Shown here in pieces: positions 54,226 to 64,000 of a DNA stretch of 64,000 bases. Source of the DNA: Leuctra nigra (Eukaryota; Arthropoda; Insecta; Plecoptera; Leuctridae). The DNA lies in contig OW203766.1 in the NCBI GenBank assembly GCA_934045905.1, positions 18,408,309 through 18,472,308 of the forward strand. The letters run 5' to 3'. The number at the start of each line of letters is the position of its first letter. Positions within the stretch are counted from its first letter, which is position 1. Position numbers and translations under genes: made by a program. The notes below the pieces were generated by a model. That model worked only from the letters and a program-made list of their open reading frames with translations, was not told the DNA's origin and did no database searches.

Positions 54226-54356
54226 GGGCTGCGATTACATAAAATGATAACTTCCTTGTCACGGTGACAAGACCCTAGAAGGCCGTGAATAGCATTGAGA
54301 TGAGAAGCTTGTCACTGCGACAAGTAAGTTGTCATTTTATACGATCGCAGCCCTGG
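54224..54356. mobile_element. Palindromic MITE, copy 2 (TCACGGTGACAAG family)
   Basis: Same layout as 15718-15850: GCGATTACATAAAATGATAA then TTGTCACGGTGACAAG, centre ccctagaaggccgtgaata, right arm CTTGTCACTGCGACAAG and CATTTTATACGATCGC. Confidence 0.8.
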
Positions 54357-54867
54357 AGTCTGGAACTAATAATTGAGATGATTCTCACAATGGAAATGGT
54401 TCTGGACTCCAAGTTGAGCTAACTAAGATGTTTGTAAAATAACTGTTTTAAAATAAAATCCAATCCACAGATCGCCTGCAGGCCTACTACAGACCCGATC
54501 GCTCCACTCGCTTGATAATGATAAGCTGTGAGATTTTCCTTTATTTTGTTGGAACTCTCTGCGTTACAGCAATTATAACATACGAGAATTGAAATCGCGC
54601 TGATGAGCTAATTATTCTGTCGCTCGGCCGTTTTAGCAAATTGAGAAAGAAAGAAAAATTGTTTCATAAGTGGGTGTAACTTTGATAGGATGTTCACATG
54701 ATCAGTCAGATTGTATATTATAGTCACTGATCAGCACTTTTTTCATTTTTGCTTCGAGCCTTGTTTTAATCAATGATTAGATAAAATACAAACTTATAGG
54801 GTTATCACTTTGCGCATTTTTAAAATTAAATTTCAACATTTAATTGGAATTTAAATGAGCCAATTTA

Positions 54868-55026
54868 AATGGGCCAATTCCTGAGATTCACGTTTTGAAA
54901 CCGTGTCACGGTTTCATTGTTTAAAACGAAAAAAGTTGAAGGCTAACCGATAGTTGTCAACTGTTTCCAGTTTTATAACATGTAAACGAAAAACGGTTTC
55001 AAAACGTGAATCTCAGGAATTGAGAC
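54868..55026. mobile_element. Palindromic MITE (CAATTCCTGAGATTCACG)
   Basis: Left end CAATTCCTGAGATTCACGTT then ttgaaaccgtg; right end ACGGTTTCAAAACGTGAATC then tcaggaattg, an inverted repeat of about 30 bp. A related, decayed copy is at 40840-41000. Confidence 0.7.
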
Positions 55027-55943
55027 AAGCCAATATACAATTTTTCACCAACAATCAACTAAAAATTACTAATTAATGAAGCAAAAAAATAAAAATGTAT
55101 CAAGTGAAAACCCTAAGATTGTCTTTTATCTAATCATGTTTTAAGTTTCAAATAATTTCGTCCACCCATTTTGTCTCCAATCGTATTCAATAAAGGCAAA
55201 ATCGCTAGCGCTTGCAGCACCTTAACAACTATCAAAATGACCGCGTCATTACAGCGGTTTTCTTACTTCAGTTGATTGATTCTCTTGGCGATTCCCTCAA
55301 AAAGTGTAAAAGAACAAACTAAAAATATCACTGGCGTCAGTGAATAAAAGAGACCACGCGAGAAGACTCTAGAAGTACGTTGTGCCTTATCCAAGATGGC
55401 CGCCTGCTCACGACCAGCCGCCATTGCAGCCTCCTGCATGTGCTCCATAGAATCCAAGATGCTCTGGATCTGTCTTCTTTTCACTTGAAGAATGATGATC
55501 TTTATAGCCGACATTGTTATTGTTAAACTGTTCAAACTATACATGAAGATTGATAGAAAATCCTCCTTTGAGTACACTATGTTGATGATTTGTACAACAA
55601 TGCAGTAGATCCACATTGCTACAAAGTAGCGAGGTGCGATGTAAGAAAACCAGCTGAGATTTTCTTCGGAATCCACAAGCCTGGAAACCGTGTCCTTATA
55701 AATAAAATAGCTTCAACAACACTTCTGTTGTATAAACAGGACCCCAATCTCGAAATATTTATCAAATCTAACCATATCTTCAATCATAACTTATGATGTG
55801 GTAACAATTTCAAGATAGGCGTCCTAAAAGTATAATAATATCATACCCATGTAAGTAAGGACTTTTCTGTTGAACTCCGCACAAGCCAACAGTTTCACAC
55901 CTCTAGAAGGCTCTGGATTCTTCAGAAACTCAACAGTAGCCAT

Positions 55944-57180
55944 TTTAAAATACGTACAGCCTTCTTTGCCGGTTGCGTGGACAATGGAATAATTTCGTGA
56001 TCATATTTGGTTCAGTTTTCCTTTGTTCTATAGTAATTTATTCGAACAAATAAGCGATACGTGATGGAGCCACTTCTGGCAGGAAACTTTTTAGCTGCAT
56101 TTTTTTTATTTTGAAGTTTGTGTTTCTTTATTTATTTAGTTAATTCCGAGTTTAAAATTCAACCGTCAATTTAGAATAACGAACACTTGGCACAACTAAA
56201 ATAGGCATTTGAACGAAATATGGATGCCGGTCAGGGAAATTAGAGCTAACTTATTAAATCTTTTTCAGGAAGTCCCTTTCTTTCGAATAGGTACCGCTTT
56301 AAGTTTGGCCATAGTAGGTACTTCATACATCTGCAGAATCTTTATAATTGTAGAACTGTTCAAACACTAGTTTTAAACTTGAATTATTAAATTATATTAT
56401 ATTATCGTTTCTTTCAAGGAGAAAGTTTAAGACATTGTTTTAATCATTAATGCAGCTTTATTGAAGATTTATTTACTTTCTCACTTTTTCCCAAGGATTT
56501 ATTAAAAATTGAACTATAACCATGGATGAATACACCTTCTATAACTATTATTTTTTTCTGAGTTACATCAGATATTTATAAAAGCTTTCTATAATTTTAT
56601 TCGATAGTTTCAAATGCATTTTTTCATAGAGAGTTTGGGAGAGAGTAGTTGTAGAGTTTAATACAATTTAAAATCGATCAATACTGTATATCCAACAAAA
56701 CTTTTAAGTATAGGTGTAACAGACAGTGCATAGATCAACCCCTGGTATGATAACATTATAACAACAATTTACTGAAAAAATGATTACACATGGGAACAAA
56801 TTATTCGATCGGTACACGATACGATTTCTACAAGTTCTCATATACATTTTAAAGTAGGCATTTGTTTAATTAAACAAAAACGAATTCAAAATTAATTATA
56901 AAATGTTTTAAAATGAAGTAGTAAAATACTAAAATTTAAACTTTCTGATGGATAACACATAATTATTTTGAGGGTGTTTGTACGTCGAAAAGAGCATGAC
57001 GATATGCGTGCACACCTCGAACCGAAGTTCTATAACACACACGATGATTTTGCTTTATAGGATGTATCATAATTTAAAAACAATTCACTACCTACTCCTT
57101 TTAAGAATATATCAATAAATCTAAGTTTTGCCTTATACTTCTAAGATCATTGCCGACTAGGCTATAAAAATTTTTTCATA
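55944..57180. other. Upstream region of receptor C
   Basis: AT-rich, no ORF supported. Around 56030-56140 it shares gaacaaataagcgatacgtg then atggagccacttctggcagg inverted with 32515-32565 in the mucin-gene intron, so a dispersed repeat is present but its limits are unclear. Confidence 0.45.
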
Positions 57181-57287
57181 AATAATTTAATGTATTTTAT
57201 ATTGATAGTTATTCTGTGTTTATACAACATTTGTTAATAAGGCTGACTTTATTTCAGTGAAAAAAGATATATATATATATATATATA

Positions 57288-57445
57288 ATTAATACCAACT
57301 GCAAATTGAAAAGATTTGCCTACTGTGGGGATCGAACCCACGTCCCTGAATTGCCGGTCCATTTAGAGCACTGGACCGGCAATTCAGGGACGTGGGTTTG
57401 ATCCCCACAGTAGGCAAATCTTTTCAATTTGCAGTTGGTATTAAT
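57288..57445. repeat. Near-perfect 74-bp palindrome with tRNA-derived arms
   Basis: Left arm 57288-57361 and right arm 57372-57445 pair with a single mismatch around a 10-bp centre (TTTAGAGCAC). Each arm contains a T-arm-like GTGGGTTCGATCCCCAC (GTGGGTTTGATCCCCAC in the right arm) next to AGTAGGCA, and the right half plus centre can be read as the 3' two-thirds of a tRNA with an anticodon-like loop CCGGCAA. It is probably a tRNA-derived SINE tail duplicated in inverse. It is not a normal tRNA gene: the D arm is missing. Confidence 0.8.
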
Positions 57446-57689
57446 AGACAACATTTTAAACCCCGAGCGCCATCTACAACTATCAACATTGCATTCTGGG
57501 TGTAGGATGTGAAGAGTTTGACAGCTGCCTGGTTGACAGTGCTGAGATGCATAAAGGAAGATGGTTTTTCGGTGTTTGTTATGTTATATCATCTCTATAT
57601 TTAAATGTACACAATTAATTTTAGTGGTATTCAACATATGTACGAATAATATCAAAGATGTTATGAATACTCCGTGAGTTATAATAATA

Positions 57690-57886
57690 CCCCATAAAAA
57701 AACACTCCGTGTAAAAATACCAGCCAAGTCTCTTAAACAAACTAAAAAAATATAAGAAATCTAAAAATTCAGCACTAAAAAGTAGTGATATCAACAAATT
57801 TGCCAAGTCAAAATTATTCAAAAAATACTTTGCGCATCGTGCATAAATAGTATAGAAGTAGGCCGTAAATCAAATATACTCATCTA

Positions 57887-57905
<19 letters not shown>
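57690..57905 (+). repeat. Palindrome-headed family, left-arm fragment
   Basis: Starts CCCCATAAAAAAACACTCCG and follows the left arm (taccagccaagtctctt, actttgcgcatcgtgc) into an (AT)n array at 57893-57922. It lacks the right arm and body. Diverged. Confidence 0.75.
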
Positions 57906-57923
<18 letters not shown>

Positions 57924-58679
57924 CTGCATATCTATACTATATATATACTATAAACTGCACAAGAATATTTGTTGGGCTTGCGCTTGCCAACTTGCCAAAA
58001 TGTTGCTATTGTAAGATTTGTTGGGGAAAAAACAGGGCAATTTATCTTTATATTTATTTTTACCAGATTTTTTAAAATGTGCACCACATATTCTGCGGTT
58101 CTTATTAGGGGGACCATTTACTAAATTTTCCCTGAGATCCAATTCGCCTCACACGTCTTATCCAATCTTTCTTCAAATCAACGTCCCTTGGACACTTCAC
58201 GGCTAAATTTAGTGTTATTTTTGCACATTGGAACACAACACACTGTCCCGTACGATCTGTTATTAAATATCTTTATTCACAGAAATAAAGTCTGTCTTAT
58301 TAACAAAGGTTGTATAAACACAGAATAACTATCATCCCATGAAGGCTGTGTTAACGCATTATCTACCTCAAGTAGGTGAGCTTTTATTTCATTGATAATA
58401 ACAAGGATTGATTTGTCAAAGAACCTTACAAGAAAATAATTGTATTATTCATAATTATGTTGACCACTAAAATAGTTACATTTAAATATAGAGATTAACA
58501 TAACAAACACCGAAAAACCTTCTTCCTTTATGCATCTCAGCACTTTCAACCAGGCAGCTGTCAAACTCTTCACATCCTAAACCCAACATGCATCACGGCA
58601 CGTCGCGCATGCGCAGTGAATTTTGAATGTTGTCTATTATCATAACCCTCTCTGAGGTCATCAGAAAAAACCATGTTAG

Positions 58680-58813
58680 TCATATATATATATATATATA
58701 TATATATGTGAAATATGGTTTTCGCTGATAACCTCAGATAGGTAGATGTAAATAAATACCAACTGCAATGAGAAAAGATTTTACTCGAGGAAAATCTTTT
58801 CTCTTGGTGTTGG

Positions 58814-58846
<33 letters not shown>

Positions 58847-58850
58847 CGAC
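58680..58850. repeat. AT microsatellite-flanked inverted repeat
   Basis: Two (AT)n runs (58682-58706 and 58821-58846) bracket a segment whose parts taaataaataccaactgca and gagaaaagatttt recur inverted as aaaatcttttctc and ttggtatttattta. The words accaactgca and gaaaagattt are shared with the 57288-57445 palindrome, so the two are relatives. Confidence 0.65.
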
Positions 58851-58894
58851 CTAGCATAATTTCATATTTCGTGGAATCTTTTGATTTTTAAACC

Positions 58895-59022
58895 AGGGGT
58901 GCGATCACATAAAATGATAACTTACTTATCACGATGACAAGTCCCTAGAAGGCCGTGAATAACATTGAGATGAGAAGCTTGTCACCGTGACAAGATAGTT
59001 CTCATTTTATGTAATCCCACCC
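58895..59022. mobile_element. Palindromic MITE, copy 3 (TCACGGTGACAAG family)
   Basis: CAGGGGTGCGATCACATAAA, centre ccctagaaggccgtgaataa, right arm CTTGTCACCGTGACAAG and CATTTTATGTAATCCCACCC. See 15718-15850. Confidence 0.8.
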
Positions 59023-59214
59023 CAGAAAGAAGATAAAACAGCAGATGGATTACATCAAAATTTTACAAAATTTCAGCTGAATCTGAGAAATAATATAGCC
59101 TTTATAACACCAGAAAAGTGAATAAACTGGAATGAGAAGCTCATTTCGCTAGCTCTAATACCTCTACCACTCTTGATATAAATCTTCAATCATTGTTCAA
59201 TCATCATTGTTCCA

Positions 59215-62200
59215 TTAATCATTGTTTCCCACTCTTGTGAACACGCTGTAGTAGGAATACGCAGTTTGCATCACCTTTAAATCAAACAAAAGTCACTGTC
59301 GTTAATCGTTTGAATGATGTGGGTAAGTGATGCAAGTGACGCAAGTCACCTGACGATACCCATACATGTATTATGTACTTGTCCACGGGATGATAATAAA
59401 ATACATTACAATACAATACAATACAATACAGGTAAGTGATTGTAAGTGGTGTAGTAACTGATTACATATTTCATGTGTAAATTCATTAAATGGTAGAGAA
59501 TGTTAAAAGGTAACGTCAACATAATACGTCAACTTAATACTACGTAAGCCATTTCCAATGATTTGCGATGATATCACAAAGTGAATCCACACGCAAGTCA
59601 GCGAATGACTTACAGTTGTGAAAAGTTCCATGGACATCGGGAAACATTTGGCAGCTCGTAAGACAACTGGCTGCATTGCTCGCAACATGATAATGCGAAG
59701 AGACTTCTTGAATCCTTCAGAAGTTTCCAACCAATCACATTCATACACAGCGTCAACCAGAAGTGAACTCTAAAACAAGAGTTGAAGAATCATATACATT
59801 GTCCAGTCAGTCTCAATTGGAGGTAGATAAAAGTAATTGTGACTTAAATCTTATTATTATTATTATTAAAGCAGATTGTTTACAGCACTTCAGGCCGTAT
59901 TCTGCATCCTAAATGCCATTTATCTTTATTTAAGAAGTCTCCATCGCGAAGACCTCTTCTTCTCATGGCAGTGTCAACTCCTTCTGCCCACCTCCTCCTT
60001 GGGCTTCCTCTCTTTCTTCTTCTTGACGGTACCCATGACCAGGATCTCATTGGCAATCTTTCATCTGGCATCCTTCTCAGATGGCCATACCATAAGAGTT
60101 GCTTCATCTCTATGTAATCCGTCAGTGATGTCTCCACTCCCATCATTTCCCGTATACGGTCGTTCCTCACATGGTCGAGTATCGTAAATCTTAAATCTCG
60201 TACTTAAATCTTAAAGCAGTTAAATGTTCTTACCTCGTATGTTAGTTGCGTGCAGAACCAGCAGTAAAGAGCCATTTCTCCAACACATGCGAATACCAAT
60301 ACACCGAAAACCGCAAATCGGCTGTCCACGTATATTTCACCAGTCGTTTGAATCACCTATACAAAGAAATATTATTCTTATACTCACCAGTCTACCGTTT
60401 TAGTAGTGTTTAACGTCGCACTGTTCTGCAGCGAGGCTAATGGCGACGGATGAATGATTATGATGATGATTGGGAGATGATGGTGATGAGTAGGTAAGGA
60501 TAGAAGGTGGGAAGGAGGCGGTCGTGGCTTATTAGTAGGGTACCTTCCCAGGATTCGCCTGTCGACTTAGGGAATATCACGAAAAAAACCCAGTCAGGAA
60601 AGACGACCGCGGAAATCGAACCCCACAGTTCAGAGCATTACCTCAGAGCCAAACCTGTTCCGTCAGTATTACCTATACATTTTGACTGACATTTACTTAC
60701 AGTAAGTTTAACAATTGCCGCAGCCATTCCAATGAGAGAAGCACAGATAAGTTGAAATATGAGAGTCGGTTGTAATACTGATTCCAGACATTCGGTTAAC
60801 CTAAAAGAGAGTGACAAAGATAATTGACAAAGATTTTCGATTAACTCACAGATTACAAACTGACATCTTAAGGTGGTGCAAGCGTTCGGCCGTTTTAGCA
60901 AATTGAAATTGAGAGAGAAAATTGTTTCATAAGTTGGTTAACTTTGATAGGATGTTCACATGATCAGTCTGATTGTATATTTGTAGCACTTTTTCATTTT
61001 TGCTTCATGCCTTGCTAGCTAGGCGCTGGTTATTCAACAAAACCGCGCAAAACTACGAAATTTCCGATACGATTGGATACAAAATCCGTTAATCAATTGA
61101 TTTCAAATTTTAATCATGGTTAGAAAAAATACAAACTTAGGGTTATCACATGGCACAAAATTAAATGTCATACGGCACCCCGCGAGACAAGAAAATTCAC
61201 TACTTATTACTAATTAACATAGCTAAAAATTTAAAATGTACCAGGTGATAACCCGAAGTTTGTTATTTATTTAATCATGGTTAAAATTTCAAATCAGTTC
61301 GTCAAACCCATTTTGTCTCCAATCGTATCCAAAAAAGTGTCTGCAACAAGCGGCAAAATCGCTCACGCTAGCACCACCTTAATATGGAATGTTAATACGT
61401 AAATATACGATACGTTGTGTATTCCGTAATAAGTAAATCCTACATAAGTTGTTCCTAACGAGTTGCAACTTACTTGATCAACTCTTGGTGATGTGTCACG
61501 CATTCAGTAAGAATTATACGAGACTGGTGTTCAATTTCTAGAGTAGGTATTCTTGAAGTCATTTGTTTGCCAGCGTCTATTCCATGCTTTTGACACCTCG
61601 CTCTTGGAAGAATCCGTTTCCGTTTCCCAGCCTCCTTCTTGAGTTCCTCGTCGATCTTAGCAAATATCGATCTACGAATGTTCGTCAGTTTGTATCGCAA
61701 CAATCGAAACTGTCCGATAATCTCGATTATAATCGATAGAAAGAAAAGATCGAACAGTAGAATTAAGAAAAATATTGGTATATGAAAAAATAACCAGTCA
61801 GTGAAAAGAAGGATATCTAGATATGGATATTTTCTTGCGTCGATTGGGAATGATAATCTGAAATAGAATTATGATTTAATTATGGAATGATTTACGATAT
61901 GACATTGAGATTTCAATCAAAAGTTTTCAAAAGAGTTTTTCATACTTAAGTATAGTGATTCTCATAACTAAACCTTCTACTAGAGTAAAGGAACAAGCTA
62001 CAATTATCACTGTCGTCAGTGAATAAAAGAGACCACGCGAGAAGACTCTAGAAGTACGTTGTGCCTTATCCAAGATGGCCGCCTGCTCACGACCAGCCGC
62101 CATTGCAGTCTCCTGCATGTGCTCCATGGAATTCAAGATGCTCTGGATCTGTCTTCTTTTTACTTGAAGAATTATGACCTTCATAGCTGTCATTATAGTT

Positions 62201-62758
62201 GACAAAGCACACATACAATGTACGAATACGGCTAGAAAGTCGCCCATTGAGTACACTAAATTGATGATTTGTACAACAATGCAGTAGAACCACAATGTTA
62301 AGAAGTAGAGAGGTGAGACGTAAGAAAACCGGCTGAGATTCTCTTCGGAACTCCACAAGCCTTGAAATTAGATGCAGTAAATAACTTGCTAAATTCACAT
62401 GAAGGTCAAAGGGGAAGAACGCAATAAAGTCTCTTTAGGATGAAGCTGAGTAAAACAAAGTTTTGTTTTTAAACTTGTATTGATCTTACATACAGATTTT
62501 AATTGCTTTTTTCAAGACTTGTGGCAATATTTTCTAAAAACTGAGAAAATATTCTGAAAGCTCTTAAAAATCACTAATTTTTATTTTTTTAATGGACGTA
62601 TAGCGTTCTCCCATGTATCCCACATTGCAGTGGCATTAACTGAAAAGACACAATACCATACCAATGTAAGAAAGGATTCTCCTGTTGAAATTCACACACG
62701 CCAGAAGTTTAACATCACTTGAAAGCTCTTCATTATTTAAATACTCAGCAATAGCCAT
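59215..62758 (-). CDS. Odorant receptor D (7tm_6), intact, 7 exons
   Basis: Exons on minus: 62758-62662, 62360-61946, 61857-61474, 60800-60701, 60356-60234, 59769-59614 and 59274-59215. All are GT-AG with consistent phases, giving 444 residues. N terminus MAIAEYLNNEELSSDVKLLA, membrane helices such as FLTLWFYCIVVQIINLV, GLFYSLTTVIIVACSFTLVE and HIPIFFLILLFDLFFLSIII, then a basic cytoplasmic loop (DEELKKEAGKRKRILPRARC) and the family C terminus: CVGEMALYCWFCTQLTYE, YECDWLETSEGFKKSL, RAAKCFPMSMELFTT, VMQTAYSYYSVFTRVG. It is a ligand-binding odorant receptor that should work with Orco; the ligand is unknown. It is the only undamaged member of the B-E subgroup fully inside the window. Intron 5 contains a non-LTR fragment with target duplications. 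Confidence 0.93.
59400..59432 (+). repeat. (ACAAT)n microsatellite
   Basis: Five or so pure ACAAT units (acattacaatacaatacaat...) in receptor D intron 6. Confidence 0.85.
59854..60201 (-). mobile_element. Non-LTR retrotransposon 3' fragment with target duplication
   Basis: Minus frame 60170-59880 encodes the extreme C terminus of a non-LTR protein: MRNDRIREMMGVETSLTDYI, KQLLWYGHLRRMPDERLP, then RRRKRGSPRRRWAEGV and KDKWHLGCR. It ends in a (TAA)n tail (TTATTATT... from 59851 on plus). ACTTAAATCTTA occurs at 59842-59853 and 60202-60213, a 12-bp target-site duplication. It is strongly 5'-truncated and lies in receptor D intron 5. Confidence 0.85.
60390..60655. repeat. Possible tRNA-type SINE
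   Basis: The composition differs from its surroundings. The minus strand carries GGGGTTCGATTTCC, a B-box-like motif, near 60620. A GATGAT-rich stretch sits near 60455-60500. It is in receptor D intron 4. No A box or second copy was found in this window. Confidence 0.3.
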
Positions 62759-63800
62759 TTTAATACACAGCCTTTTTCGTAGGCTGCTAGGACAATGGAA
62801 TAACTCCGTGATATAATTTTATTCAGCATTTTTTTGGGGCAGTAAATTATACCTTTTTAAACTTTTACCAGAGATATAAAAAAGTAATAACACGTTAGTT
62901 CTATGGTGACTAACCGAATACTATTGTGAAATATTTAGTAAATTCAGAGAGCCATTCAAAAGACAATTCTAGAATTGGTTTCATTTCATTTTATTTCATT
63001 TTCATGTATTATATTTTGTTAGAGTACCTTTATCGTTGTGCAATGATTTTGTAAAGTAGTTAACCGATTTCCAAATGGAACAAGGGGATGTGGAATTGTT
63101 TCACAGTAAGTATAGTCATTAATTTGTTGACATGAATTTAAAAAAAGTACGAGCGTCTTTTTTCTGAAGAACGTGTATTAGTATTAAAGTATTTATGAGT
63201 TTGACATTATAATACAAGTTGTCAATGTTTACGTTCAATATTTTTGAAATATGGCTGAATTATTGCACAATGAAACGATCCACATCGTTTACTGCATATT
63301 TTATGTAAACAAAGCAAACTTTAAAGTCTACTAACATATTATATTATTGATGATATTGTCATGCGATATGATGGGTTGGGAACAAATTATTGCGAGATTA
63401 CGTTTGTTGTGGGGAAAACAACTAATTCTTATTTATGTTTTATTTATGCTAATAGTCTACAAGTTCTCACATAAACGTAGGTAGTAATTTTGGAGTTGTT
63501 ATAGTTTTTCACTAGGAAAAATCACAGTTTAAACTAAGATATATAGTTTAAAAAGCTTGATAGCAGTTATAAGATAGTGAAATATAAAATAGAAGAAAAA
63601 GAAGAAGCTCGGTGAATACCGGGAGAAATATTGTGAAGTAATACAATTTCATTAAATAAATATATAGTTTTGCAAGTCTATTGATTAATAAAAATAGAAG
63701 ATATAATATAAAATAAGAAATATATATAATATAAGATATAATAGTGAAATAGTGACTATATTTTCTCTCGCTCCATTACTGCATCTTGATGCATGACGCA
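62759..63800. other. Upstream region of receptor D and 3' flank of receptor E
   Basis: 62770-63490 mirrors the receptor B upstream region, without the MITE; 63690-63800 mirrors the 3' flank of receptor C (atagtgactatattttctct, cgctccattactgcatcttg). The junction at about 63490-63570 replaces the 4-kb transposon-filled interval found between B and C. No gene in it. Confidence 0.75.
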
Positions 63801-64000
63801 TCAATCATTGTTCCCCACTCTTGTGAACACGCTGTAGTAGGAATACGCAGTTTGCATCACCTTCAATCAGATACAAGTCTCTCGTTAATAGTTTCTGTGG
63901 AGTGCACAGCCCTCGTATGTTAAACCACCATTAACTTACAGTTGTGAAAAGTTCCATGGACATCGAGAAACATTTAGCAGCTCGCAAGACAACTGGCTGC
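63801..64000 (-). CDS. Odorant receptor E (7tm_6), 3' end only
   Basis: Last exon 63860-63801 codes VMQTAYSYYSVFTRVGNND and stops with TGA. The preceding exon starts beyond the window and ends at 63940 with donor ACAACT|GTAAGT, coding AASCLAAKCFSMSMELFTT-like residues on minus (the QPVV(L)RAAK stretch is partly cut). It is almost identical to receptor C in exon, intron and 3' flank. Integrity of the rest cannot be judged here. Confidence 0.82.

Larger units (their letters stand above)
51733..55943 (-). pseudogene. Odorant receptor C, frameshifted copy
   Basis: Exons on minus: 55943-55847, 55680-55267, 53528-53145, 52452-52353, 52280-52161, 52029-51874 and 51792-51733. All splice sites are good and every other exon is open, ending VMQTAYSYYSVFTRVGNND. 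Exon 2 is 414 nt where B and D have 415: after the acceptor, B and D read GCTTGTGGAGTTCC while C reads GCTTGTGGATTCC, a 1-base loss that shifts the frame. With the base present the protein would be about 443 residues with the normal 7tm_6 layout. It is either a very young pseudogene or an assembly error. Distinctive residues compared with D: CETSEGFKK in exon 6 and ITNSTVGIFDNK in exon 5. Confidence 0.75.
57180..58620. repeat. Rearranged fold-back region (two inverted segment pairs)
   Basis: Segment 57205-57260 (tattctgtgtttatacaaca, then ttaataaggc) recurs inverted at 58275-58340. Segment 57500-57612 (gtgaagagtttgacagctgc, catctctatatttaaatgt) recurs inverted at 58480-58580. The order is A B ... 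A' B' rather than the A B ... B' A' of a simple stem, so a rearrangement or nested insertion has occurred. Confidence 0.7.

Noticed and set aside
57319..57412. A functional tRNA gene
   Set aside because: T arm and acceptor-like ends are present, but there is no D arm, the anticodon loop lacks the usual U33, and the whole is one palindrome.
59876..60187. Plus-strand 103-residue frame
   Set aside because: Antisense of the non-LTR C-terminal fragment on the minus strand.

Overview
This is a window of insect nuclear genome. Split genes carry GT-AG introns, there is a tandem cluster of insect odorant receptors (7tm_6 family), and AT-rich intergenic DNA is crowded with transposon remnants, fold-back MITEs and homopolymer runs. 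A hemipteran-like insect is my best guess from the receptor style, but the sequence does not prove the order.

Layout. (1) 1-5176, minus: 5' part of AP-3 complex subunit delta (AP3D1/garnet), eight exons, the last cut by the left edge. (2) 7053-17297, plus: a complete ten-exon secreted pancreatic-type lipase. Intron 3 begins with a minisatellite that amplifies the exon 3 splice donor, and introns 5 and 7 hold transposons. (3) 17769-23618, minus, convergent with the lipase: an intronless 1949-residue ORF with ankyrin-like repeats around a deaminase core (HAE at 1144-1146, CxxC at 1174-1177) resembling the OTT_1508-like deaminases of intracellular bacteria and fungi. It seems to have a non-coding 5' exon and a TATA promoter near 25.5 kb. 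This is the strongest candidate for an unusual system: a symbiont-type effector fused to ankyrins and fixed between ordinary insect genes. (4) 23.7-28.9 kb: intron/intergenic DNA with clustered poly-G runs and an unusual palindrome-headed transposon. (5) 28909-34409, plus: a secreted mucin-like protein with three copies of an unrecognised domain of about 130 residues joined by Thr-rich linkers. (6) 34791-64000, minus: five tandem odorant receptor genes (A-E). A and D are intact, B has a destroyed splice donor and no recognisable last exon, C carries a 1-base frameshift, and E is cut by the right edge. B-C and D-E look like copies of one duplicated two-gene block.

Two repeat families are notable. 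One has a palindrome of about 390 bp at its 5' end, a hairpin and CTAG at its 3' end, and internal units joining CRE-, ETS- and YY1-like motifs. The other begins TTGAGCGAGC and ends in CTAG. Several MITE families, a nested hAT element with an 8-bp target duplication, non-LTR retrotransposon fragments and a nearly perfect 74-bp tRNA-derived palindrome are also present.

The genes do not form a pathway. AP-3 delta is housekeeping vesicle traffic, the lipase and mucin are probably secreted (gut or saliva), the receptors are chemosensory, and the deaminase protein is of unknown role. All gene models were built by eye from splice signals and reading frames; none has been checked against transcripts or databases.
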